A program made the position numbers and the translations under genes. From Protostelium mycophagum (Eukaryota > Evosea > Variosea > Protosteliida > Protosteliaceae), in the NCBI GenBank assembly GCA_002081555.1, contig MZNV01002263.1:1-64000 (forward strand): 64,000 nt of DNA. Reading direction: 5' to 3'. Below the pieces are notes generated by a model. That model did no database searches. It had not been told where the DNA came from and was given only the letters and a program-made list of their open reading frames with translations. Below, piece after piece: positions 35,827-46,900 of this stretch (positions are counted from its first letter, which is position 1; the number at the start of each line of letters is the position of its first letter).

Positions 35827-37420
35827 ATGAATTTAGACGATTTGATTCGTCAGAAAACAGTGTGGAACAAGAAACAAAAATTATGGGTCGCCTACTTGCG
35901 GGCAGATTGCCCCAGAGAATACATCAAGGTGATTTTAAGAATTGTAGATGGAGTTGTAGAGGAGAGTGACGAAAATAGATTTTATTTATTAATTTCATGG
36001 AAGAGAGGAATTTCGTGATTACAAGGGTTGCCACCTCATTTTTGGAAGCTGAAAGTAACACCAGCGGCGCATTGAAGGTAGATTCCCAGAAAATTCCTCA
36101 CAAAATCCACGAATTTTCTCCGAGATTTCTGCAGAATGACCGTTGTAGATCAACATCGTGATGAAGATTGGATTTAATCAAAATAATGAGAAATTATTAC
36201 ACATCAATTATACCGAGAAGACAGCCGAAATCTTCACCCGCACAGATTTTTTCCGTGACTTTTCCCGGGAACTCGAGGTATTACAACGTTGTAGATGCTC
36301 GAAAACTCATGGTTGGCAGGCGGTGAGATTTTTCGATGGACAGATCGAGCCGATTGTGAGGCCAAGATTAAGAGAGGGAGCAACTCATTTATACACGGTA
36401 AACTTTGCGTACGCATTCCAGTACATTTTGCGTACGCATTTCAGTGCATTTTGTGACGCTTTGCGCTTGTTTATGCAGAAACGCATTTTATATGTGGACA
36501 CATTGTCATGTTGTACAGATTATCTGCAACGCAGGCTGAGAGTTGCATCTACACTGCTTTAACAATCTACAATGATCACGTGATCTGAAATCTCGCAGGA
36601 CATAAATTCTAGACATGAAGACCTCGGGGGATTTGATTACATGGAGAATGTAGATCAATCCGTCTCCTTTTCTTCACATTCGCTCACATCTACACCGCCA
36701 GCTTATCACCATAGTGAGTACATCTACAACCAGTCACAGAGAATGAAAAGTGAAATTATTTTTTGCAGAATTCTTCTGCAAAAATAGACTTATCCAAGTG
36801 AAACAACGTTCATTTATGACATCTTTAATGATATCTCAGCTCAAAATGGAGCTGGTCTGAGCCCACCAGCAACACCTATGGGATCACCTCCTCCTCCCTC
36901 CGGTGTCGTCCTCAAGATTCAGAAGCAGATCCAAGATCAAGTGAGCCGTTTGTCGAATACTGTTTGTTGACAAACTACAACGCCTACCTCTATGCTACAC
37001 CAAAATTCAAAAAGTTGTGTTTTCCATTGTGGTTGCTGAGGGAAAGATCTCAAGCGCGGTAGTTTACCGTAATCGTCACGTTAGTCGCTATGGAGAAAGA
37101 TCTCGTTCCCGCAAAGTCGAAAAAAATCCACAACTCGACAGTATAGATTCTCTTGAGTTGTAATCTGCCAGATCTGACAAGTTTATAGATCCGCAAGGAG
37201 GAGATCGAGGACGAGATACTTGCAGATGAAGAAGAGAGATTGAAAGAAGAGGAGGAGGTGCTTAGACAAGCCGAAGAGCACCTAAGGAGGGCTGAACAGC
37301 TCAGCATCGCAAAGTGAGTCTGGGATTGAGCTGTTTTTGGATTCACCATGCAGAAGGGAATGTTCTGACTCTATTTATAGATCAATGATGAACGCCGAAC
37401 ACGACCAACTGGATCTATAG
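35827..37420 (+). CDS. Unrecognised protein with C-terminal charged coiled coil
   Basis: The start MNLDDLIRQKTVWNKKQKLW (35827) is followed by small exons that can be joined by GT-AG introns: AYLRADCPREYIK, ITRVATSFLEAESNTSGALK, INIVMKIGFNQNNEKLLHIN with IFTRTDFFRDFSRELE, then FFDGQIEPIVRPRLREGATH, a Ser/Pro-rich linker (SLTSTPPAYHH; LSPPATPMGSPPPPSG), and a last third that is a highly charged helix (RKEEIEDEILADEEERLKEE) ending MNAEHDQLDL with stop at 37418-37420. A globular N-terminal part, disordered Pro-rich linker and coiled coil suggest a scaffold or adaptor protein, but no family is recognised. Confidence 0.6.
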
Positions 37421-37837
37421 AAGCAAGGAATGATACAATCTGATTTCGTAGGGCCGAGTTTCCCGCCAAAAATTATTTCCATGGAAATAAACATTTTGTT
37501 TTTCATTTTGTTTTTCAATTTGTGTTTATATACCACAAGGATAATCAAAACGACAAGTGGTCTATTACCCAGCGGACACGGATTTGTACGCGAGTGTCAC
37601 GGTAAGGTGGTCACGGGGTGACAATCGCTTACCGCAATGGTCACGTCGTTTACCGGGATTATAAAAAAATAATCACTTTCAAAATTAATTTTGAACTTTG
37701 TTCAAATCCGTGTCCGCCGAGTAATAATAGTTGAGTTTATACTTTTGAATTGCTCCTCCAAAAAGCCATTAAACAATTATTTTTACCACAAGATCAAATT
37801 TCAACCACATAAAAAGCCTCAGAATTTCAGAATTTAT
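37421..37837. other. Spacer holding a MITE-like element
   Basis: The only structure in this convergent gap is the inverted-repeat element at 37562-37730, described separately. Its left flank is T-rich and its right flank leads into the thaumatin-like gene's 3' end. Confidence 0.5.
37562..37730. mobile_element. 169-bp MITE-like element with terminal inverted repeats
   Basis: The left end reads CTATTACCCAGCGGACACGG ATTTG and the right end is its inverse, CAAATCCGTGTCCGCC followed by GAGTAATAATAG. The inner 15 bases of the arms (GCGGACACGGATTTG) match perfectly and the outer parts match with a small gap. Internal words such as CACGGTAAGG and CTTACCGCAATGG are also partly self-complementary. No coding capacity is present. 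Target-site duplications are not obvious. A non-autonomous DNA transposon is the simplest reading; a large transcript hairpin between convergent genes is the alternative. Confidence 0.6.
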
Positions 37838-38307
37838 TTAGCACCACTGTATGAATACACTGGTAGGTCCAGCAGCAGACTGCACTTGAGGGGCTCCTCC
37901 AGCTTGTGTGGCCTGGGCACAAGGACTGGTGACACAGGTGACGACGGCGCTGTTGGCAGCAGAAGTGTAGACTGTGATGGGGTGGTTGTTCTGCTTGAAT
38001 GCAACCTCAGAAAGGTCGTAGAAGTCCTGGTTGTTGTAGCCGTTCAAAGTGACTGTCTCGCGTCAAAAACCCCAACATCTCTGACAAAGTAACACTCACT
38101 CTCTGCTTGAACACTTCCGCATTCATTGTAAGGCCCGCTGGGCTGGTTTGTGGCATTCTGCCCGGGGGCTAAGTTGAACAGCGGTCCACCATAAGTGGAG
38201 CACAGGTTTATCTCCACGTCGCAGTGGTTCACCAGGGTGAGGGTAGAGCCCTGTGCAGCGGCAAGTGCGAAGAAGGCGGCCAGAAGAAGATAGCGTAGTC
38301 CGTTCAT
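37838..38307 (-). CDS. Small secreted thaumatin-like protein
   Basis: Two exons (38307-38100 and 38052-37838) join in phase. Exon 1 begins MNGLRYLLLAAFFALAAAQG, a clean signal peptide, then STLTLVNHCDVEINLCSTYG, with NLAPGQNATNQPSGPYNECG. Exon 2 adds LNGYNNQDFYDLSEVAFKQN, SAVVTCVTSPCAQATQAGG and ends TSVFIQWC with stop at 37838-37840. The opening strand, NNC-like start and paired Cys resemble the thaumatin/PR-5 fold, but at about 140 residues it is a small type lacking much of the usual domain. In amoebae such proteins may bind glucans or act outside the cell; this is an inference. A truncated copy sits at 23190-23400. Confidence 0.8.
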
Positions 38308-38640
38308 TGTTGTTGTGGTGTTGTTGTTTGTGTGATTATTGAGTTATGATCAAGTTGCGGCTGTATCTGTGCGCAAGTTTGGTTCTTCGTTCATTAACGT
38401 GAAGAGTGACGGTACGATACCGCTACCTTCGGCAACAAAACCAAAAACGTAATTTAATAGGGGTAATTACCAACCGGAATTTCGACGAAAATTGCTGTTT
38501 TTGTTCTCGGAACCCTTCATGCCTCAGAAAGAACGGAAAATTCAAGGGTTTCTCATCGAAAATTAGACCTAACAAATCCACAAGACAACACTCTGAAGAA
38601 CAGGGGATGAAAATCTACTTACTCTCAAAACTCTGGGAGC
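38308..38640. other. Promoter side of the thaumatin-like gene
   Basis: No gene is supported. A plus-strand frame (38406-38723) overlaps the fascin-like pseudogene and looks like chance. Confidence 0.45.
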
Positions 38641-38930
38641 AGAATGCACTCATCGTATGTTGTACAGCTGACCATATTGCAGAGTTTGGTCAGATTCCCC
38701 GCAACACGTTAATTACCGAGTGAAAGTGTGAAGATGGAAGTGTGCCTTGTGTGACAGATATGGCTCGTTGTAGGTGTGCTTGGAAAGCTCTCTTTCCGTG
38801 ATGATTGACAAGGTTTGGCTGTACAAAGACTGGTACAGGTGCGGGCGCAAATTGCTGAGGGACTGTTGTCGATTAACCTCCTCAGCGTTGTGGTGATGGT
38901 GTTCGTGAAAAAAGCCCACGCTTGTTATTG
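38641..38930 (-). pseudogene. Truncated copy of the fascin-like gene
   Basis: This is a shortened copy of the gene at 41102-41703. The start MGFFHEHHHHNAEEVNRQQ matches its His-rich N terminus, and later blocks match YNEPYLSHKAHFHLH and the segment around the TYDEC region (TGCACTCATCGTATGTTG near 38645). Large parts between these are deleted, including most of the beta-trefoil. It could still be read as a 68-codon peptide (38919-38713), but the domain is lost. Confidence 0.8.
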
Positions 38931-39116
38931 TTGTGTGGTGTAGTGCGACGGATCTATGCTATTTTGGTTATGCACTGCAACATCTTTTCAACATTCGAAA
39001 ATGATGCGTTCATCTTCCACGATCTTTGCATCTCGGCAGCAAAAATACTCCACAGAAAATCTGATCCACAGTAAAATATTGTCAAATCTCGTCAATAAAA
39101 AAATGAAATGCAGATT

Positions 39117-40724
39117 TTATTTCCTCGAATTTCTCAATGTCTGCCTCACTGGTGCGTCTTCGGTCTCCAGTTCTATCTCTTAAAATATTTCAGTACTAAT
39201 CGATTCACCATCTACAACTCACCGATCTTGGCAGACTTCTTCGCTGGCGCGGGTTTCTTTGCCGCACCCGGTCCCTTCTTCTTTGGTGGTTCCACTGTAC
39301 ACGTCAGTCATGAAATTTCACCGGAGAAATTCCTGCGAAAAAGTCGGTGAAATTTCGATGAAAACTCACAGTCTTCTATGTCATCTTCTTCATCACTGTC
39401 AAATTCGACAAACTCTTCCACTTGTTCTATGGGTGTATCTTCCTCGAACTCGGCTTCTTCGTCCTCCAACTCCTCGTCTTCTGATGTATTTTCAGTTTAC
39501 AATGTTGTAGATGGTCAAAGAGACATTCACGACATTTTATTTTCGAAAGATTTCGGTCTACAGAGTTGTAGAAGGGTAGAGATGACTCACCGGACTCGTC
39601 ATCACCGACAAGATCTTCGTCCATCTCTTCGAGATCTCCGCTCTCCTCGTCCATGAATTGTTCGAAATTGGGATCTAAATTCACGATATCGTCCTCCCGT
39701 AAGTCCACGTTCTACAACAGTTCTTCAGTCTCTACAACGAGGAAGTGTTGCGAGAAAAAGCAGCTGACGATTTGTACTCGAAATATATACATCTATATTC
39801 TGTGATCTTTGCGAAAAGTTTTGTCACTGCAAAGACACAACAGTCCGACATATTTGTTTGTGGACATGGCAATAAACTTTTTGGCGCCAAACAACAGGAT
39901 TTCAAAACGTACCTCTGTGAGACGCTTTAGAAGCTCAGAGCGGATTTTGTCATCTAGTTTAGAGGCAATAAACGCCTTCTCCTCTCTCTTCTTTTCTCTA
40001 CGGTCAATCTTTCTATTTATAGGTACGAGCTCCCTCCTGTGACATTTCAGTGATCATGATCATCTTTTGTATTAGACGTAATTTTGTGATGAGCATGATT
40101 TGTTCAATCATTGCTATTAGTGCCGTTTTGAAGGTTCGCACAAAAAAATATATGATCAAAACTCATCATTAAGACAATGTGATAACGTACTGTTCTCTCT
40201 TTTGAAGTCTTCTCATACGAATGAGGTACTGCTTAATCTTGGCAAATCTGACCTTCACCTTTTGTTTCAGTGGACGAGGCCAGTACATCAAGGCCTCATC
40301 GATCTGGCTGAGAGCTTGTGTAAAATTGGCACTCAGTTTCTTTCTCTCCCACAATTTGGCCTGTTCGAATTGAGAAAAATGTGAGATTGACGATACATCA
40401 TTTTTTAATTCTTTTGGAACAATCATCCTCGGTATAAAATAAAAGTCTTACTGGTGTGTGAGCTCTTTCTATTGTTTTCATGTATAGATAACAGATTCCG
40501 TCTTTCTCTAAGACAGTCGCATATCGACTGTTGGCGAGAGGGCAAGAAGTTCTGTTGCACAGACCAGTCACATTGTACTCATTTTTGCAGAAAGCAGTTG
40601 TTTCTATTCTGAAAAAATGAGCTTGATGTGAATCATCACGGAAAGATGTGAGGTCCTACTTGACTTTGAAAGAGCAGAAGCCCTTGTTTCCGATCACTGA
40701 CCAAATAAGATCGTCACTCTGCAT
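39117..40724 (-). CDS. MAK16: MAK16, 60S ribosome biogenesis factor
   Basis: The start at 40724 gives [20 protein letters not shown], nearly the family consensus. Next exons read [20 protein letters not shown] and [20 protein letters not shown] with the four Cys of the MAK16 zinc site, then [51 protein letters not shown] and [15 protein letters not shown]. The C-terminal half is acidic ([33 protein letters not shown]) and followed by a Lys/Pro/Ala-rich stretch and the end [10 protein letters not shown], stop at 39117-39119. MAK16 is a nucleolar component of early pre-60S particles, acting with RPF1. All marks of a functional single-copy gene are present. Confidence 0.93.
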
Positions 40725-41101
40725 TTCGATACAGCCGAATGTTTGAAAATGTCGAGAATGTCCCGTTGTAGATGCTCTGACAATTTTCCGTTGAAACTAT
40801 TACCCCGAAAAAGATGTACTGAAAAACTACCAGAACCGCCAGAAGGTCATTCTGCTGACCAAACAAAACAGGAAAACGTCATTTTACGGAATGCAGAAAA
40901 CTCGCGATCTGGTGGGGCTCTCGGCGACAAATTTGTCGCCGACCTTTTTCAACGCTAAACACCTCTAATATGAGCCTATCTAAGGGGTATTCTCGACACA
41001 TCTTTAGCTGTCCCTGAATAAATTGAATACTTCAGCTGCGCTCATTCAATCATGGTATAATTAATTTAAATGACATTACGTGTATCCATTCGTATTTTTA
41101 T
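40725..41101. other. Intergenic with a 22-bp perfect palindrome
   Basis: At 40921-40942 the sequence TCGGCGACAAA and its exact inverse TTTGTCGCCGA meet with no loop. A plus-strand frame runs across it (40743-40958) but resembles no protein. Otherwise this is the MAK16 promoter and the fascin-like gene's 3' flank. Confidence 0.6.
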
Positions 41102-41703
41102 TTACACAACCATTATGCCGAATAATTCATGCTCTTCCATATAAGGTACCACATGCACTCTTCCGTGCTTCACTCCGATGTAGGGTCCGTGATGTGCCTT
41201 GATTGCTACTCTGCCATTCACATTTTCCACTCTGAACTTTGCCTCTGGAGTGCACTCGTCATATGTTGTGTACAGCTGTCCATAGAAGTCGATGGCAAGG
41301 TACTTTCCGTGATGTGTTCTGAGACGATAGATGTCGTCGTGACAGTGATGAAGATGGAAGTGTGCCTTGTGTGACAGATATGGCTCGTTGTATAGACTGC
41401 TATCCTCTGCAGTGAGAAATGTGCCATCGTGTGCTTGGAAAGCTCTTTTTCCTTGATGATTGACAAGGTTTGGCTGTACAAAGATTGTCTGCTGCATGTA
41501 CACTGCAATCATAGATCAGAGAAGCTGTTTTTAAACTAGTCCTTGCAATTACCTGGTTGAGGGGTAACAATGGCTTGAGTTGGGTAAGATATTGGCATCG
41601 GTGCGGGCACAAATTGCTGAGGGGCTGGGACAAACTGTTGTTGATTTACAATGACAACCTCCTCAGTGTTGTGATGATGGTGGTGGTGGTGAAAGAAGCC
41701 CAT
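41102..41703 (-). CDS. Fascin-like beta-trefoil protein with His-rich N terminus
   Basis: Exon 1 starts at 41703 with MGFFHHHHHHHNTEEVVIVN, followed by a Gln/Pro-rich linker (FVPAPQQFVPAPMPISYPTQ). After one intron, exon 2 (about 41510-41102) carries a beta-trefoil of the fascin/actin-crosslinking type: HQGKRAFQAHDGTFLTAEDS, DIYRLRTHHGKYLAIDFYGQ, FRVENVNGRVAIKAHHGPYI, each repeat with the typical G-x-Y/F-L/I pattern, ending EHELFGIMVV. At about 180 residues it is a single trefoil, like hisactophilin, a His-rich pH-sensitive actin-binding trefoil of Dictyostelium; a similar role (membrane and actin binding, pH sensing) is likely. The encoded natural His run may also bind metal. A truncated copy lies at 38641-38930. 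Confidence 0.82.
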
Positions 41704-41973
41704 GCTTATTATTTTGTTGTTGTTGCGCAGTTGTTCGCAAAGAATGATGATCCGGGCTGCAAAAACAAACGAGACGAAACAAAATTCTGCCTCCCTGGGA
41801 TCTCGTTGTAGACGATGATTCGTCTTCCCTGGGAACACCAATAACCGAGGCTCAAGTTTCAATAAAAACAAACTACACCAAAGGTTTGCTGCCTCCAACA
41901 GATCTTCTTCATATCTTTAAACAATATCAAAACAGTAACACTCTTATGTAATTCATTTATGATACAGATAATC

Positions 41974-43910
41974 TCAGACTTGTGTTGATTCTGAGGGAGA
42001 CACAACTACTACTTCTGTTGGGATATTTACATCTTGTGATCCTGTTCCCTCCGTTGTTGTCGATGACTTTGTCTTTACGCTCCAGAAGCCGAGGGTCACC
42101 CACTTCCTCCACTTGGACACGGGCATGTAGATCTGCATTCTTTAGACGATCCTGAGGGAATCACGTCTTACCTCTAACATGATGGCAGTTCCAAGCATTA
42201 CAGCGAGAAGTGATTCCAAGGGACCAAGCAGAATGAGCGCGATGAGGCTCTGAATGCGAGGTGCCACCACATTATAGTAGATCAGAAACCAGAGCTTGTC
42301 CAGTGCAAACACCAACATCGCGATGGTGAGCTGTGTGGTCATCTACAACGAGTCAGATACTTTCGGCCATCTACAACGGTTACCTTTCTGGCCTCTTGGG
42401 ATAGAGACACGGTCATGAGGCGGCGGATGCGGCGTCCAACGAAGAAGAAGGCCACAGTGAAGCCAAGCCAAGTTAAAGTATAATAAATGTAGTAAATATA
42501 TATGCCAGACAAGACCACAGATTCTTTTGTCCCTCCCAAATATGCGCCGGTCTATACACGTAAGTATGATGAGTCAACAACGAGATGAATTTTACGTACC
42601 CACAATATGCACATCAGGAGAGAGATGACTGCCAACACGATGAAGGGGATTCTGAATCTGTTCAAGAAGGTGACGTTGTCTAACAGCTCTTCCACTGTGA
42701 AAGAGGGCTGGTAGTTACTGTTGACTTTGCTGATCATCTCTTGCTTCTTGATCTTTTTCAACGTGAATTGGTACAATTCTACCCTATACTCTTTCAATTT
42801 TGGGCGGGAAACTTTTGGCGGGAGAAAGACATACCAGTGGAAGAGGATACTGCTGAAGAGGGCCATGGGAAGCCAGTCACTGAGGATGAAGATGGCCCAG
42901 AAGAATCTTGGCGGTAACACTTCGCTGAGACCCCCAAAGTCCACGGCCTGAATGAGTCTCGCTACAACGAGTCAATTTATGTTTGAGATGGATGACGTCA
43001 TAGATCATGATCATGAACGGCCTCGTGCGAAGGCAAAGCGAAGTGGGAGGTTGTGAAAGGTGAGATCGTACCTATACAGAGTATGACGATCAAAATCAGG
43101 CTGATCTTGGTGATGTTATGGACCGGCACGCTCTTATTATCCTTCTCTTTATGTCTGAACTCCACATATAAACGAAAGATTGAGAGGATTAACAAGATCC
43201 CAAAACCAATACAAGTGACGATCTTGGTGGCTTCTAAGCTCTTCGCTCCTTCTGGGACCATGCCGATGTCTGAAAAGTTAGAACATAACACATCTCACTC
43301 ACGACTTACTCATCATGCAGTCGAGTGGGCCTCCGTAAGCTCCGGCGCTCAAGAAACTGATGACAATTAGTGACATTGGTGTAAATCGAGACTAACCCGA
43401 GGTAACACCGACAGGTACCACTGGCACTACACATTCCATTATAATTACTGGTCTGGTTAGAGGCAATGGTGTCATCATCAGCTCACCAAGATGGGTTCAC
43501 TTCGTGGCATGTTCTAGCTAAAAGTGCGGCCGTTGTCCCGTTCATCGAGTATATGAGAATGACTTCTATAGCAGTGGTGTCCTCTCTTTGGAGGTGTTAA
43601 GAATGAGAAGTTTCACAGCTTGTCCGCCCAACCATAGGAAGATCTCCGAATTCGGATGCATCGTGTCAAAATGACAGACGGAGACACCAATGCCAGGATT
43701 TAGTCCCTGGCAAGTACATTGACGTGCCGTGGTAGCACCCAAATCGCAAGATATCTTTAATGCTCTCAATCTTGGCTTCCCTAAGCGGGAAAGACCATAG
43801 AGGTATTACACACGGTTCTGATAAGACGTTCCACAATACACGGTTGTATATGGATGAGAACTCTCGTCAAAGAATGTGAGAAATCGGTTGTCGTTCTCTG
43901 AGGGGTTATC
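41974..43910 (-). CDS. Seven-transmembrane receptor-like protein with Cys-rich ectodomain
   Basis: The N-terminal part, from about 43900, contains a Cys-rich likely extracellular region (RQCTCQGLNPGIGVSVCHFD; MCSASGTCRCYLG). Seven hydrophobic segments follow: IVTCIGFGILLILSIFRLYV, ISLILIVILCI, FFWAIFILSDWLPMALFSSI, IPFIVLAVISLLMCILW, YIYYTLTWLGFTVAFFFVG, LTIAMLVFALDKLWFLIYY and LIALILLGPLESLLAVMLG. A short charged loop after the fifth and a tail (MPVSKWRKWVTLGFWSV, ending VVVVSPSESTQV, stop at 41974-41976) are probably cytosolic. This topology fits a GPCR-like receptor, but no known receptor family is recognised. The start is not fixed: its upstream region overlaps the end of the next gene, and one exon join near 43570 is not solved. 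Confidence 0.6.
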
Positions 43911-43944
43911 TTTCCAGATTTTGATTAACCAGCGAACTCTGACA

Positions 43945-46900
43945 TCACACACTTCGGTTATATTGGGCCTCTCTTATTCTTCTTCTCAGCCTGATGTTAT
44001 CTCTCTCTAATCTATCATTCTCATCTCTTTTGTTTCTAATCTTCATCTCTGCGGTCATCAGATCCGACCTCATCTCGAGTTCTAAAAGTGCATTGCGCTC
44101 CCTCATGTCCTGGTGAAAGGTCAATATACAACGTTGTAGATTATTGAAAATTTACCTCCAGTTCTTTCTTTGCTTGCACAAGCTTTTTTCTAATCTCGTA
44201 AATCAATTCCAGCTCCAACTTCTCAGCTTGAGACTCTAAAGACGTGTCAGAGCAGAGCATTAAGACATCAGATGTCGATGTTACCCATGTCGTCTGCATC
44301 ATTGGTCTCTTTTAGACGTTGTATCTCTTCTTCTCTCTCTTTTTGTCTTGAGGCTTCTCTTTCCTCTCTCTCCTTATCCTGCAGAATTGTGGGTGCTGTT
44401 CTCATCATAGGTGATGGATGATGCATTGTTGAGTTGAAGATTTTTAAAAATAAGGAAGTAACATCCAAACAACAATAAAATGGGCCAGAGTTCGTCTTGT
44501 TTGCGGCAAAGCCACAAGAATGTGATTTATTTTGGCGGGATAAAATTCACTGTAGTGCAACACATAGAAAAATATTTCAAGAATAAAAATATTCTTCAAA
44601 ATTGTAATTATTAAAACATACTTCTTCGTGCTTTGTGGGCCTTGGTTGTGTTACTTTTGTATCTCTCTTTGGTGTCAGCACAGTGACCTTCTCCTCGCTC
44701 GTTGTAGATGGTGGAATTTTCGTGGAATTCTCCATGTGTACCCGCGGTGAGGCTTCCTCTTTCTCGGAAATTTCTTTGGGGATCTTTTTTTCCTGTCTGG
44801 GGGAGATGGGGGTGTCTGTCACACTTATAATTTGAATTGATGGTTCCTCCACCGGCTCCTCCTGTGGAGGTGTTATTTTCCCGCCAAATTCCCATTTCCC
44901 GCCAAAAAGAAAATTTAAACCTTATGGCCGAGCAAGAAGCCAAAGAAACTCTTCTTTTTGACCAATGGTGAAGCCAAATGTTCTTTCGAAATTCCCTTTG
45001 AAATTTCCTTGATTTTTGGTGACTGAAATATGTCAGAAATGTCAAAATGGCATATCTACAATTCTTCATTTTTAATACAATTATTGTGTTGGTAACGAAA
45101 ATCTCTCGCATTCACTGTAGAAGGGACAAAAATTCAAGATGACGTATGATGACGTCATCACATTTTCTGCAGAGTTAGCCCTTAATGACTGGTTCATCTC
45201 TTTGTACTTGAGCTCTTCCTTTGCTCTTTCCGCAGACATCCACGAGGCGTTTTCCAGGGCGTTTTTCGTGAAATTTCCTGGAGATTTCTCCAGATTTTTC
45301 TCCTGTTCGCGAATTTTCCGGGAGTTTTCTTCGGCCTCTTCACGAATTTTTCTTTCGCGTTCTTCTCGAATTTTCTGTTCTTTTTCTTCGATCTTTCTGC
45401 GCGCTTCTGCCTCTTTCCGTGAAATTTCGCGTTCTTTTTCTTCCTGAATTTTCCTCGCTTTTTCTTCTGCCTCTTTCCGTGAAATTTCGGCTTGCCTTTC
45501 GCGCTCTTTTTCTTCTGCAATCTTTCTGTCCTTCTCCTCTTGAATTTTCCTCGCTTTTTCTTCTGCTTCTTTCCGCGAAATTTCTGCGAGTCTTTCGCGC
45601 TCTTTTTCTTCTGCAACTTTCTTCTCTTTTTCTTGGATTTTTCTACGCTCTTCTGCATCTCTTTCTTCTTGAATTTTCCTCGCCTTTTCTTCTGCCTCTT
45701 TCCGCGAAATTTCTTCGCGCTCTTTTTCCTCCTGATCTTTCCTTGCTTTTTCTTGGATTTTTCTAATCTCTTCTGCTTCTTGAATTTTCCTTGCTTTCTC
45801 TTCTGCCTCTTTCCGTGAAATTTCTGCCAGTCGTTCGCGCTCTTTTTCTTCTGCAACTTTCCTTGATTTTTCTTGGATTTTTCTACGCTCTTCTGCATCT
45901 CTTTCTTCTTGAATTTTCCTCGCTTTTTCTTCTGTCTCTTTCCGAGAAATTTCTGCGAGTCGTTCGCGCTCTTTTTCCTCTTGATCTTTTCTCTCCTTTT
46001 CTTGGACTTTTCTAATCTCTTCTGCTTCTTGAATTTTCCTTGCTTTTTCTTCTGCTTCTTTCCGAGAAATTTCTGCGAGTCGTTCACGCTCTTTTTCTTC
46101 TGCAACTTTCTTCTCTTTTTCTTGGATTTTTCTACGCTCCTGTGCATCTCTTTCTTCTTGAATTTTCCTCGCTTTTTCTTCTGCCTCTTTCCGCGAAATT
46201 TCTGCGAGTCTTTCGCGTTCGATTTTCTTGCGCTCTTCTGACTCCCTCTGCTCTCGTTCTTCGCGAAGTTTCCGTGCTTTTTCTTCGAATTTTCTTTGCT
46301 CTTCCTCTTTCCTTGAAATTTCTTGGAGGCGTTTTTCTTCTGCAATTTTCTTTTCTTTTTCTTCGAAACTTCTGCGCTCTTCTTGCTGCTTCTCTGCTTC
46401 TTTACGGGAAATTTCTTCGGTTTTTCCCCCTTCTTCCTCTGCTGCGTCATTGTACAAATTATTCACTGTTTAAAAATGAAAATTTATAATATGTAAAGTT
46501 TTCATCACGAGGGGACTCTCGGGAGTTACCGTGAATGTTAAAAGCAAATTTTCTGTTGCATAAACACAAGCTAGAAAATGAAATGAAAATAAATAAAACT
46601 CGATGGATAAAACTCACCCGCTTTCGATCTATTTGAAGATGGAGACTTGGAGACCGGTAGACTTTTTACTTCCCTTCTTCCAGGACTACCCTTCTCCTGC
46701 TGTACACCATTATTCACCATAAATTGCAAAAAAACTTGAGCATAAAAACATGTTAAATTTTTGTGAAGTTTCCAAAAAAGAAATTTCTTTTCTCAATAAT
46801 AAAAAGTAATAAAATAATGAAAAATAATAAAAATTTGCAAAGTGTGTACCTTCACTGTGAGAGAACCCCTAACAGTCGGTAGTCTTCTGTTTCTCGCTCC

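Noticed and set aside
40743-40958. Small basic plus-strand ORF
   Set aside because: No recognisable protein; it spans the palindrome at 40921 and sits in the MAK16 promoter.
45194-46450. Second long minus-strand frame rich in Lys
   Set aside because: It is a frame-shifted reading of the same coding repeat and lacks its own start or splice structure.
45139-46489. Long plus-strand Phe/Leu/Ser-rich ORFs that look like membrane proteins
   Set aside because: They are antisense readings of the Lys/Glu/Arg coiled-coil repeat; TTC/CTT-rich codons give false hydrophobic stretches.
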